From: RYN-133 sp036497285
Lineage (GTDB): Bacteria; Actinomycetota; Actinomycetes; Mycobacteriales; Jatrophihabitantaceae
Direction of reading: 5' to 3'
Assembly: GCA_036497285.1 (NCBI GenBank)
Contig: DASXJR010000118.1
Location: forward strand, 1 to 26,310
Length of the DNA: 26,310 bases
In this document: positions 8,259 through 16,230 of the stretch, one piece after another
How positions within the stretch are numbered: the stretch's first letter is position 1
Layout of the letters: every line of letters starts with the position of its first letter
Position numbers and translations under genes: made by a program
Notes under the pieces: model-generated
What the model saw: only the letters and a program-made list of their open reading frames with translations
What the model was told of the DNA's origin: nothing
Databases searched by the model: none

Positions 8259-8396
8259 GTGGTGACCCGCATCCTTGCCGGCATGAACGAGAAGCCATCG
8301 CTGCGAGAGCGCATCGCCTCGACTGCCGGCGGGTTCCTGCTGTTGCTGGTGCTCGCCGCCGTCGCCGCTGCTCCGGCGGGTCAGATCACGCGCTGA
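8259..8396 (+). CDS. Possible small single-span membrane protein
   Basis: A short frame from GTG 8259 (45 residues), or from ATG 8283 (37 residues), to TGA at 8394-8396. It encodes a charged N-terminus (MNEKPSLRERIAS) followed by a hydrophobic stretch (GGFLLLLVLAAVAAAPAG) that could span a membrane or act as a signal peptide. About 84% of third codon positions are G or C, in line with coding sequence here. There is no convincing Shine-Dalgarno site. Its 3' end overlaps the convergent TIGR03084-like gene by 11 bp. It is the only candidate gene in the 8165-8385 gap, and chance is a real alternative. Confidence 0.25.
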   Translation: MVTRILAGMNEKPSLRERIASTAGGFLLLLVLAAVAAAPAGQITR

Positions 8397-9177
8397 ACGC
8401 GCCGGCCTCACGGCCCGATCCGGGCGGACCGGCGAACGCCTGCGCGATGTCGAGCCATTCGTCGACGTCGGCGCCGCGCGCGACCAGGCTGAGATCGGCC
8501 CGGTTGCGACGCTGGGTGACCAGCAGGCAGAAGTCGAGCGCGCTGCCGCTGACCGTCTGGGCCGCGCCTTCGCCCCAGATCCAGATCGAGCCGTCCGGCG
8601 CGGTCAGTTCGACGCGGAACGGTTCACCCGGCGGCACCCGGTCGCGGACGAGATAGGCGAAGTCGCGGGTCCGCACGCCGATGTGCGCAACGTGCCACAG
8701 CCGGGGCGTGGGCAGCCGGGTCACGCCGAGGGCGTCGGCGATGTCCTGACCGTGCGCCCACGTCTCCATCAGGCGGGCCGTGGCCATCGACGTGGCGCTC
8801 ATCGGCGGGCCGAACCAGGCGATCCTCGCGCTCTCCGGACAACCGAGCAGTGCCGCGGCCAGATCCTCGCGCCCGTCCCGCCACTGCATCAGCAGCTCCG
8901 GCGGCGGCACGTCGGCGCCCTCCGCGGCGGCCGAGTCGACGTAGCTGTCGATCCGGGCTACCGCGCCGCGCAGTTCGGTCTGGAACCCGTCCGGATCGGT
9001 GATCGCCAGATGTGCTGCGCGGTCGGTCCAGGCGAGGTGCGCGATCTGGTGCGCGATCGTCCAACCCGCGGCGGGCGTGCTGCCTGCCCACGCTTTGTCG
9101 GGCAGATCGGAGACGAGTGCGTCGAGATCTTCACTCTCGGCCTCCAGGTCGGCGAGCACCGGCTTGAGATCGGCCAC
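8386..9177 (-). CDS. TIGR03084-type DinB-like metal-binding protein (maleylpyruvate isomerase family)
   Basis: 263-residue protein of the actinobacterial family related to mycothiol-dependent maleylpyruvate isomerase (MDMPI_N/DinB four-helix fold). The putative metal ligands are visible: H43 and H47 in GWTIAHQIAHLAWTDRAA and H142 in ETWAHGQDIADALG; a C-terminal segment has RVELTAPDGSIWIWGEGAAQTVSGSALDFCLLVTQRR. The GTG at 9177 (MADLKPVLADLEAESEDLDAL) gives the usual N-terminus; longer versions would run into the PaaX gene that ends 21 bp upstream. Family members are thought to use mycothiol or to be thiol-linked, but this subgroup has no settled reaction. Its position directly behind a PaaX regulator suggests a role in degradation of an aromatic or acyl-CoA compound; that is inference. 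Confidence 0.82.
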   Translation of the reverse strand: MADLKPVLADLEAESEDLDALVSDLPDKAWAGSTPAAGWTIAHQIAHLAWTDRAAHLAITDPDGFQTELRGAVARIDSYVDSAAAEGADVPPPELLMQWRDGREDLAAALLGCPESARIAWFGPPMSATSMATARLMETWAHGQDIADALGVTRLPTPRLWHVAHIGVRTRDFAYLVRDRVPPGEPFRVELTAPDGSIWIWGEGAAQTVSGSALDFCLLVTQRRNRADLSLVARGADVDEWLDIAQAFAGPPGSGREAGAFSA

Positions 9178-9197
9178 GCCCCGACTCTGGCACACGG

Positions 9198-10037
9198 TCA
9201 GATCGAGATGCCATCGAGGGACTGCCATTGCCGGCGCGCTGCTGCGGCCCACTCGGCGTGTCGCCGGGCGAACAACGCGGCCGCCGACTCACCGCTCCAC
9301 GGGCTGGGCAACAGTTCGCGCGGTAGCACCGGATCGGTCCACGGGAACCGGCGCCACACGTGCACCAACTCCGTCACCCGGGTCAGCGTGTCCGCCGCGT
9401 CGTCGGCGGCGTCGCCGAACTCGGTGAGAAATTCTTCGTAGGCGGCCTCGATCGTGGCAAGGTCCCAGGCCTGCCGCACCAACGCAGCGAGGTCGGCGCC
9501 GCCGGCATGCGTGCCCACGAACAGTTGCGCGTCGGCGAGTACGCCGGCCTCGTCGAGGACGGTGCGCACTTCGTCCAGACGGCCGGTGTGCGGGCTCAGC
9601 CATAGGCCTGGCGATGGGCTGCCGAGGCCGGCCCAGGCGAGCCGGGTGCGCAGCCGGTGCCGGATCGGACGTTCGGTCTCGGGCACGCGTGCGAGCACGA
9701 GCAGCCACTGCCCGTCCCAGGCGGCGGACGCAGCGTGAAAGCCGAAGATGCGCGCCGTGCCCTCGGTCAGCAACGTCGAGCCGGCTCCGGTGAGCCACCA
9801 TCTGGTGCGCCGGCCGACCCGCTCCGAGCGCAGGAAACCGTCCGCGGCGGTACGCATGAGCGCCTGCCGGGCCGCCTTCTCCTCCACGCCGAGGCGTCCG
9901 AGCACTCCGATCACGGTCGACGTCCACACCGAACCGCCGGCCGGCAGCACGAACTCACCCAGGACGGTGAAGAGCAGGCCGCGCGCGCTCTCGGCGCCAG
10001 CAGCATGGCGCCGGGAGAGGGTCGGGACTTCGCTCAT
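9198..10037 (-). CDS. PaaX-family transcriptional regulator
   Basis: 279-residue repressor-type regulator. The N-terminal winged helix is SARGLLFTVLGEFVLPAGGSVWTSTVIGVLGRLGVEEKAARQALMRTAADGFLRSERVGRRTRWWLTGAG (about 17-86), and the C-terminal PaaX-like domain ends with VWRRFPWTDPVLPRELLPSPWSGESAAALFARRH. E. coli PaaX represses phenylacetate degradation and responds to phenylacetyl-CoA; actinobacterial paralogues control varied aromatic or acyl-CoA pathways, so an acyl-CoA ligand is a fair guess. No paa catabolic genes are in the window. The ATG at 10037 lies 20 bp after the SDR stop, so it is probably co-transcribed with the SDR gene upstream and the TIGR03084 gene downstream. Targets could include this operon or the acyl-CoA operon. 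Confidence 0.9.
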   Translation of the reverse strand: MSEVPTLSRRHAAGAESARGLLFTVLGEFVLPAGGSVWTSTVIGVLGRLGVEEKAARQALMRTAADGFLRSERVGRRTRWWLTGAGSTLLTEGTARIFGFHAASAAWDGQWLLVLARVPETERPIRHRLRTRLAWAGLGSPSPGLWLSPHTGRLDEVRTVLDEAGVLADAQLFVGTHAGGADLAALVRQAWDLATIEAAYEEFLTEFGDAADDAADTLTRVTELVHVWRRFPWTDPVLPRELLPSPWSGESAAALFARRHAEWAAAARRQWQSLDGISI

Positions 10038-10057
10038 CGATCAGGTTCGTACCGTCA

Positions 10058-10819
10058 TCACGCGAATCGGCGCACGAGGCTCGCCGGGGCGTGGCGCAAC
10101 AGCACGCCGAGCGGCTTCCACGGCCAGGGCGGCACGGCGCTGGCCGACACCTCGCGCTCGATGGCGGCGACCATGCTGCGCACGCCGTGCTCGGTACTCG
10201 ACATGAGCGGGGTGCTTTGTTCGGCGCGGCTGCTCATCTCGGACCGGATGTAGCCGGGATACAGCGTGGTGACCGTGATCGGGCTGCTTCGGAATTCGAC
10301 GCGCAACCCGTCGGCGAGGGTCGCGATCGCAGCCTTCGATGCGGAGTAGGTAGCCAGCGCCCCTGGCAATCCGCGCACCGCCGACATGGACGAGATGACG
10401 ACCAGGTGGCCGGCACCGGCCGGCCGGAAGATCTCGAGCGCAGCCTCGCACTGCGCGAGCGCGGCGACGAAGTTCGTCATCGCGGTCTCGCGGTTGGCGT
10501 AGAACTTCCCGGTGCCCAGCTTGGCGCCCTTGCCGAGGCCGGCGTTGACGATCACGCGGTCGAGGCCACCGAGTTCGTCGGCGAGTTGATGGAAGACGGT
10601 GAACACCGCGTCGTTGTCGTTGACGTCGAGCGGGCGGATCGCCACCGTGATCGACGGATTGGCCGCGGTGAGCTCGTCGCGCAGCGTCTCGAGGCGATCG
10701 ACTCGGCGTGCGCACAGTGCAAGGTCGCGCCCGTCGGCTGCGAACTGCCTCGCCATCTCGGCGCCGAGGCCTGCGCTCGCGCCGGTGATGAGGATGCGCT
10801 GCCGGGTGGGACGGCTCAT
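10058..10819 (-). CDS. Short-chain dehydrogenase/reductase (SDR)
   Basis: 253-residue classical SDR oxidoreductase. The cofactor loop is ILITGASAGLGAEMA (about 9-23, TGxxxGxG type). An Arg-rich end to beta-2 (LCARRVDRLE) suggests NADP(H) preference. NAG appears as VIVNAGLGKG, the catalytic Ser lies in LVVISSMSAVRG, and the catalytic pair in TYSASKAAI (YxxxK). PGYIRSEM follows as the usual substrate-loop start. The substrate cannot be told from sequence. ATG at 10819 is only 3 bp after the stop of the MazG-like gene, so the two are likely co-transcribed, with PaaX following after 20 bp. The atu pathway also has an SDR (AtuB), but this gene is outside that operon. Confidence 0.92.
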   Translation of the reverse strand: MSRPTRQRILITGASAGLGAEMARQFAADGRDLALCARRVDRLETLRDELTAANPSITVAIRPLDVNDNDAVFTVFHQLADELGGLDRVIVNAGLGKGAKLGTGKFYANRETAMTNFVAALAQCEAALEIFRPAGAGHLVVISSMSAVRGLPGALATYSASKAAIATLADGLRVEFRSSPITVTTLYPGYIRSEMSSRAEQSTPLMSSTEHGVRSMVAAIEREVSASAVPPWPWKPLGVLLRHAPASLVRRFA

Positions 10820-10822
10820 GCC

Positions 10823-11170
10823 TCAGCCGTTGCGATCGAAGAAGTCGCCCTGTCCGGCTGCTGCCGGGTCGCGGCGGGGGGCCGGTCGGGCGCTGGCGCC
10901 GACGCGCTCGGCGGTCTGCGCGATGCCGGATTCGAGGTTGACGCCGGTCTGATCGGCAAGCAGGTACACGCCGTATGCCAACTCGCCCAGACGCTGCGGC
11001 CAGTCGGGTCCGGGCCGGAACGGCTTGCGGCCGCGATTGGTCTCGGCGGCCACGGTCGCCGAGAGCGTGCCGAGCAGTGTCTGCAGCTCGAGCAACAGCG
11101 TCGGAACCGGCGCGTGCAGCTCCGCGGCGTCCGCGCTGCGGGCCACTGCCTGGCTGAGGTCACCATCCAT
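10823..11170 (-). CDS. MazG-like small protein (divergent, catalytic residues not all evident)
   Basis: 115-residue protein. The central part LGELAYGVYLLADQTGVNLESGIAQTAERVG (about 61-91) resembles the second half of MazG/dCTP-pyrophosphatase helices, where ELxD is followed by a hydrophobic stretch and (G)IDLE. Here ELAY replaces ELAD, and I see no EExxE motif in the first half, so nucleotide pyrophosphatase activity is doubtful. A Pro/Arg/Ala-rich tail follows. The ATG at 11170 faces the DUF2520 gene across 24 bp, and the frame ends 3 bp before the SDR gene. GC3 and context support it being real. The family assignment is tentative; it could be an uncharacterised actinobacterial protein that shares only the helix pattern. 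Confidence 0.6.
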   Translation of the reverse strand: MDGDLSQAVARSADAAELHAPVPTLLLELQTLLGTLSATVAAETNRGRKPFRPGPDWPQRLGELAYGVYLLADQTGVNLESGIAQTAERVGASARPAPRRDPAAAGQGDFFDRNG

Positions 11171-11194
11171 GTCGGTAGAAGCTACTTTGAGGCC
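11171..11194. promoter_or_regulatory. Compact bidirectional promoter for divergent leaderless genes
   Basis: Only 24 bp separate the two start codons. On plus, TACTTT (11183-11188) lies 6 nt before the ATG at 11195; on minus, TAGCTT (11184 to 11179) lies 8 nt before the ATG at 11170. The two -10-like boxes overlap by 2 bp, so RNA polymerase could occupy only one at a time. Neither start has a usable Shine-Dalgarno site in the gap, consistent with leaderless transcripts. The -35 regions would lie inside the opposite genes. Confidence 0.5.
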
Positions 11195-12070
11195 ATGTCA
11201 ACCGCACGTCCCGCCCGCCTGCGGGTCGGCATTGTCGGTGTCGGACGGGTCGGCGGCGCCCTCGGCGCGGCCTTACGACGCGCGGGACACGACGTCGTGG
11301 CGGCGAGTGCAGTGTCTGCTTCGTCACGGGCGCGGGCGGAGCGGATGTTGCCCGAGGCGCAGGTCCTGCCGACGGACGAAGTGGTGGCCGCGGCCGAGTT
11401 CGTGCTCCTGTCGGTGCCGGACGACGCCCTGCGTCAGCTCGTGGCGGGCCTGGCGGAGACCGGCGCCTGGCGCGGGGGTCAGCTCGTCGCGCACACCTCC
11501 GGGGCGCAGGGCATCGGCGTGCTCGATCCCGCCGCGGCGCGTGGCGTGCTCGCGCTCGCACTGCACCCCGTGATGACCTTCGCCGGACGCCCCGAGGACG
11601 TCGACCGGTTGCTCGGTGCGACATTCGGGGTGACTGCGCTGGACGAGCTGCGTCCGGTCGCGGAGTCGCTGGTCGTCGAGATGGGCGGTGAGCCGGTGTG
11701 GGTGCCCGAGTCCGCCCGCCCGCTCTACCACGCGGCGCTGTCGATCGGGTCGAACCATCTCGTCACGCTCGTCAACGACGCGTTGTCGCTGCTGGACGGG
11801 GCCGGAGTCACGGCCCCGGACCAACTGCTCGCACCGCTGCTGTCCGCGTCGCTGGACAACGTGTTGCGGTTGCGCGACGCCGCACTGACAGGTCCGGTGG
11901 CGCGCGGTGACTTGGAGACGTTGCGCCGGCACCGGCGAGCGCTTACCGACAACGCGCCGCAGCTGCTGCCGTCCTACCTCGCCATGGCGCGGCGTACCGC
12001 CGAGCGCGCCCACGCTGCGGGCCAACTCGACGACGAGTCGAACGCCGCCGTGCTTGGGGTGCTGCAGTGA
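11195..12070 (+). CDS. Rossmann-fold and DUF2520 domain protein (6-phosphogluconate/ketopantoate reductase-like)
   Basis: 291-residue NAD(P)-binding protein. The nucleotide loop is VGIVGVGRVGGALGAALRRAGH (11-32). LLSVPDDALRQLVAGLA, LVAHTSGAQG and ALHPVMTF follow, and the C-terminal DUF2520 helical domain (LYHAALSIGSNHLVTLVNDALSLL onward) completes the family layout. The Mycobacterium homologue (Rv3603c) also sits directly before panC. The fold resembles ketopantoate reductase, so a role in pantothenate supply is an attractive but unproven guess. The ATG at 11195 was chosen because MSTARPARLRVGIVG is the natural N-terminus and lies just after a -10 box; the frame is open far upstream but covers the opposite-strand SDR gene. 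panC follows after 61 bp. Confidence 0.88.
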   Translation: MSTARPARLRVGIVGVGRVGGALGAALRRAGHDVVAASAVSASSRARAERMLPEAQVLPTDEVVAAAEFVLLSVPDDALRQLVAGLAETGAWRGGQLVAHTSGAQGIGVLDPAAARGVLALALHPVMTFAGRPEDVDRLLGATFGVTALDELRPVAESLVVEMGGEPVWVPESARPLYHAALSIGSNHLVTLVNDALSLLDGAGVTAPDQLLAPLLSASLDNVLRLRDAALTGPVARGDLETLRRHRRALTDNAPQLLPSYLAMARRTAERAHAAGQLDDESNAAVLGVLQ

Positions 12071-12120
12071 CAACCGGGGTAAACGCTGACCGGCGCTTCG
12101 CGGGGCCACGCTGTACCCCT

Positions 12121-12126
12121 CAGGAG
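12121..12126 (+). promoter_or_regulatory. panC ribosome binding site
   Basis: CAGGAG 5 nt before the GTG at 12132, the start I use for panC. The 12071-12120 stretch before it holds no gene, only a weak long-loop inverted repeat (GGGGTA / TACCCC). Confidence 0.6.
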
Positions 12127-12131
12127 CGCTC

Positions 12132-12953
12132 GTGACCACGTTGGCCCACTCGCGTGCCGACCTGGCATCAGCGCTGGACGGGCTCGAGGGTCCGGTCGGG
12201 CTCGTGCCCACGATGGGTGCGCTGCACGACGGCCACCGCGCGCTGATCAAGAAGGCGCGGGAGCTGTCGCAGTCGGTCGTGGTCACGATCTTCGTCAACC
12301 CGCTGCAGTTCGCGCCGACCGAAGATCTATCCCGCTACCCGCGCTCCCTTGATGCCGACATGGTGATGTGCGCGGCCGAGGGCGTGGACGTGGTGTGGGC
12401 ACCGGCGGTCGAGGATGTGTACCCGGGTGGCCAGGCCCAGGTGCGGATCGATCCGGGGCCTGTCGGGTCGATCCTCGAAGGCCTGAGCCGCCCGAGCCAT
12501 TTCAGCGGAATGCTGACCGTCGTGGCGAAGCTGCTCAATCTCGTGCGGCCTGCGGGGGCGTTCTTCGGCGAGAAGGACTACCAGCAGCTGGTCCTGATCA
12601 GGCGGATGGCCGGCGACCTCGAATTCGGGGCGGGCATCGCCAGTGTGCCAACCGTCAGGGAACCTGATGGTCTCGCGCTGTCGAGCCGGAACGTCTATCT
12701 GTCTCCCGCCGATCGGGTGCGCGCCTTGGCGTTGTCCCGAGCATTGACGGCCGGACGGGACGCGGACGGGCCCGCCGAGGACGTGCTCGCCGCCGCGTGG
12801 CAGGTGCTTCGCGACGCCGGGGTCGTGCCGGACTACCTCGACCTGCGCGGCGTCGAGCTGGGCGATCCACCCGTCCAGGGAGCGGCCCGGTTGCTCATCG
12901 CTGCCCGGATCGGCACGACCAGACTGATCGACAACATGGCGGTGGAGTTGTGA
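12132..12953 (+). CDS. panC: Pantothenate synthetase (pantoate-beta-alanine ligase)
   Basis: 273-residue cytoplasmic enzyme that joins pantoate and beta-alanine with ATP, the last step of pantothenate synthesis for CoA. Family signatures are clear: VPTMGALHDGHRALIKKA (the HxGH-type ATP site), IFVNPLQFAPTEDLSRYPR, FSGMLTVVAKLLNLVRP, AFFGEKDYQQLVLIRRM and LALSSRNVYLSP (KMSKS-equivalent). The length is at the short end of the family. GTG 12132 has a good Shine-Dalgarno site and yields a standard N-terminus. The stop overlaps the nadB start (GTGA). In Mycobacterium panD follows panC; here nadB and nadC take that place and beta-alanine must come from a panD elsewhere or another route. Confidence 0.97.
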   Translation: MTTLAHSRADLASALDGLEGPVGLVPTMGALHDGHRALIKKARELSQSVVVTIFVNPLQFAPTEDLSRYPRSLDADMVMCAAEGVDVVWAPAVEDVYPGGQAQVRIDPGPVGSILEGLSRPSHFSGMLTVVAKLLNLVRPAGAFFGEKDYQQLVLIRRMAGDLEFGAGIASVPTVREPDGLALSSRNVYLSPADRVRALALSRALTAGRDADGPAEDVLAAAWQVLRDAGVVPDYLDLRGVELGDPPVQGAARLLIAARIGTTRLIDNMAVEL

Positions 12954-14580
12954 CGTTGCCTCTGCGGCTCGCTGCGCCCGAAGCGGGTTGGACGGCCGAC
13001 ACCGACGTCGTGGTCGTCGGGTCCGGGATCGCCGGGCTGACGACGGCGCTGCACATCGCGCGCCACTCCACGCTGCGCGTGTTGGTGGTGACCAAGGACG
13101 TGCTGGCCGCAGGATCGACCCGGTGGGCGCAGGGCGGCATCGCAGCCGCGCTCGGTGCCGGGGACACGCCCGACGAACACTTCGCCGACACCATCGTGGC
13201 CGGGGCCGGGGTGTGCGACGAGGCGGCGGTGCGGGTGCTGGTGCGCGAAGGGCCGGCCGCGGTGCGCGAGCTGGTGCAGATCGGGGCGCGCTTCGATCGC
13301 ACCGCCGACGGAGCACTGTCACTGACGCGGGAGGGCGGACATCACCGCGATCGCATCGCGCACGCGGGTGGTGACGCGACCGGTGCCGAGATCGAGCGTG
13401 CGCTCGTCACGCGGGTGCTCGACGCGACCGGTGTCGAGGTGATCGAGCACGCGCTGGTGCTCGACCTGCTGCGCGACGCCGGTGGACGTGCGGCCGGGCT
13501 CACCCTGCACGTGATGGGCGAGGGACAGCGGGACGGCGTGGGTGCCGTCCGGGCACGTGCGGTGGTGCTGGCGACGGGCGGGATCGGACAGGTGTACGCG
13601 TCGACCACCAACCCGAGTGTGTCGACCGGTGACGGCGTGGCGGCCGCACTGCGCGCCGGGGCGGTGATCCGTGACCTGGAGTTCGTGCAGTTCCACCCGA
13701 CCGTGATGTGGCTGGGTTCGCGAACATCCGGGCAGCAGCCCTTGGTGAGTGAAGCGGTGCGCGGCGAGGGGGCGTTCCTCGTGGACGACGACGGTGTGCG
13801 GTTCATGCTGGGCCAGCACGAGCTCGCCGACCTTGCACCGCGCGACGTCGTTGCGAAGGCGATCCTGCGGCGGATGCGCGAGACCGGTGCGGAACATGTC
13901 TGGCTCGACGCGCGCGCCTTCGGCGCGGAGAAGTGGCGGGTGCGCTTCCCGACCATCTACGACACGCTGCTCTCGCGGGGGATCGATCCGGTGCGCGAGC
14001 TGATCCCGGTCGTGCCTGCCTGTCACTACGCGAGTGGCGGGATTCGTACCGACCTGCTCGGCGAGTCGTCGGTCCCTGGGCTGTTCGCATGCGGTGAGAG
14101 CGCGTGCACCGGTGTGCACGGCGCGAACCGGCTCGCGTCGAACTCGCTGCTGGAAGGGCTCGTGTTCGGCCGCCGCATCGCCGATGCGATCGTGGAGCGG
14201 CTCGACGAACCCCGTCCGCCCATGCCGGCGCTGGGATCGAATACGTCAGGGAACTTGATGAACAACGAGAATCGCGCTTCGTTACAGCGAATCATGTCTC
14301 GTGACGTCGGCGTGCTGCGCGATCTGAAAGGCCTCGACCAGGCGATGTCCGAACTCGGCGCGTTCGCCGAAGTGGCCGGCGCCGCGCCGTCCACCGAGAA
14401 CTGGGAGGCGACCAACCTGCTGTGCGTGGCCAGTGCGATGGTGCACGCGGCGCGGCTGCGGGAGGAAACCCGCGGTTCGCATTGGCGCGACGATTTCCCC
14501 GACCGCGACGACGAACGGTGGCGCGGACACATAGACATCACGCTCGGTTCGGCCGGGCTGGTCAGCGAATACGTGCCCGC

Positions 14581-14584
<4 letters not shown>
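12950..14584 (+). CDS. nadB: L-aspartate oxidase
   Basis: 544-residue FAD enzyme that oxidises L-aspartate to iminoaspartate, the first step of de novo NAD synthesis. Visible are the N-terminal FAD loop VVVVGSGIAGLTTALHIA (about 20-37), STRWAQGGIAAALG, the succinate-dehydrogenase-like GEGAFLVDDDGVRFM, HYASGGIRTD (from residue 359), GLFACGESACTGVHGANRLASNSLLEGLVFGRR, and a C-terminal helical domain. The GTG at 12950 overlaps the panC stop as GTGA and immediately precedes a normal N-terminus; longer versions would lie within panC. The stop overlaps the nadC start as ATGA, so panC-nadB-nadC are translationally coupled. nadA (quinolinate synthase), needed to use the product, is not in this window. 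Confidence 0.97.
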
Positions 14585-15423
<839 letters not shown>

Positions 15424-15425
15424 AC

Positions 15426-16193
15426 ATGTTGCTCGCGATCGACATCGGAAACACGAACACCGTCCTCGGCGTCTTCGACGGCGAGAAGCTGGAACGTTCG
15501 TGGCGGATCAAGACCGATGCGCGCAGCACCGCGGACGAGGTGGCGCTCACCTTCCGCGGGTTGCTCGCCGACCACGAGATCGACAGCGTGGCGGCGTGTT
15601 CAACCGTGCCGGCCGCACTGCACGAGCTGCGCGCGATGCTCGAGGAGTACTACCCGAACGTGCCGACGGTGATCGTCGAGCCCGGGATCCGGACGGGCGT
15701 GAGCCTGCAGTACGAGAACCCCAAGGAGGTCGGCTCCGACCGCATCGTCAACACGCTCGCGGCGCACCACCTGGTGGGAGCGCGGCCGACGATCGTGGTC
15801 GACTTCGGGACGACGACGAACTTCGACGTGGTGAACGCCCGCGGTGACTTCCTCGGCGGGGCGCTGGCGCCGGGCATCGAGATCTCGCTCGACGCGCTCG
15901 CCGCGCGCGCGGCACAGCTGCGCAAGGTGGAGCTCATCGCGCCCCGCGGTCCGATCGGCAAGAGCACCGTGGAGGCGCTGCAGTCGGGCATTCTGTACGG
16001 CTTCGCAGGCCAGGTGGACGGATTGGTGCGTCGGCTGTCCGCGGCGTTGGAGCCGGACGCGCCCGATTCGGTCGAGGTGATTGCGACCGGTGGGCTGGCG
16101 CGGTTCGTGATGGAGCACTGCGAGACGGTGACGCGCTACGAGCCCGACCTGACGCTGCTGGGACTCCGCCTCATCTACGAGCGCAATCTTTAG
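15426..16193 (+). CDS. coaX: Type III pantothenate kinase
   Basis: 255-residue ASKHA-fold kinase for the first committed step of CoA synthesis, phosphorylation of pantothenate made through panC upstream. The phosphate-1 loop is DIGNTN (6-11), the substrate motif with catalytic-type Asp is GSDR (103-106), and DFGTTTNFD (126-134) is the second phosphate loop; GGALAPGIEIS and ATGGLA complete the family pattern. Type III kinases are K+-dependent and not inhibited by CoA. Whether this copy is active is uncertain in general for actinobacteria, since Mycobacterium relies on CoaA despite having coaX; all key residues are present here. The start lies 2 bp after the nadC stop with no separate promoter evident. 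Confidence 0.97.
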   Translation: MLLAIDIGNTNTVLGVFDGEKLERSWRIKTDARSTADEVALTFRGLLADHEIDSVAACSTVPAALHELRAMLEEYYPNVPTVIVEPGIRTGVSLQYENPKEVGSDRIVNTLAAHHLVGARPTIVVDFGTTTNFDVVNARGDFLGGALAPGIEISLDALAARAAQLRKVELIAPRGPIGKSTVEALQSGILYGFAGQVDGLVRRLSAALEPDAPDSVEVIATGGLARFVMEHCETVTRYEPDLTLLGLRLIYERNL

Positions 16194-16218
16194 TCACCGC
16201 ACGAAATCGCCGACTTGC

Positions 16219-16224
16219 TACGTT
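16219..16224 (+). promoter_or_regulatory. Putative -10 box for a leaderless F420-oxidoreductase transcript
   Basis: TACGTT, 6 nt before the ATG at 16231, in the 37-bp gap after coaX. No Shine-Dalgarno site is spaced correctly (AGGG is only 1 nt from the ATG) and no good -35 is visible. Confidence 0.4.
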
Positions 16225-16230
16225 CAGGGC

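Noticed and set aside
10091..11194. N-terminal extension of the DUF2520 protein
   Set aside because: The open frame overlaps the SDR and MazG-like genes on the other strand, with shadow-type composition; the Rossmann loop follows directly after the ATG at 11195.
12076..12119. GGGGTA ... TACCCC inverted repeat before panC as an attenuator
   Set aside because: The 6-bp stem with a 32-nt loop is too weak and has no supporting alternative structure or leader peptide.
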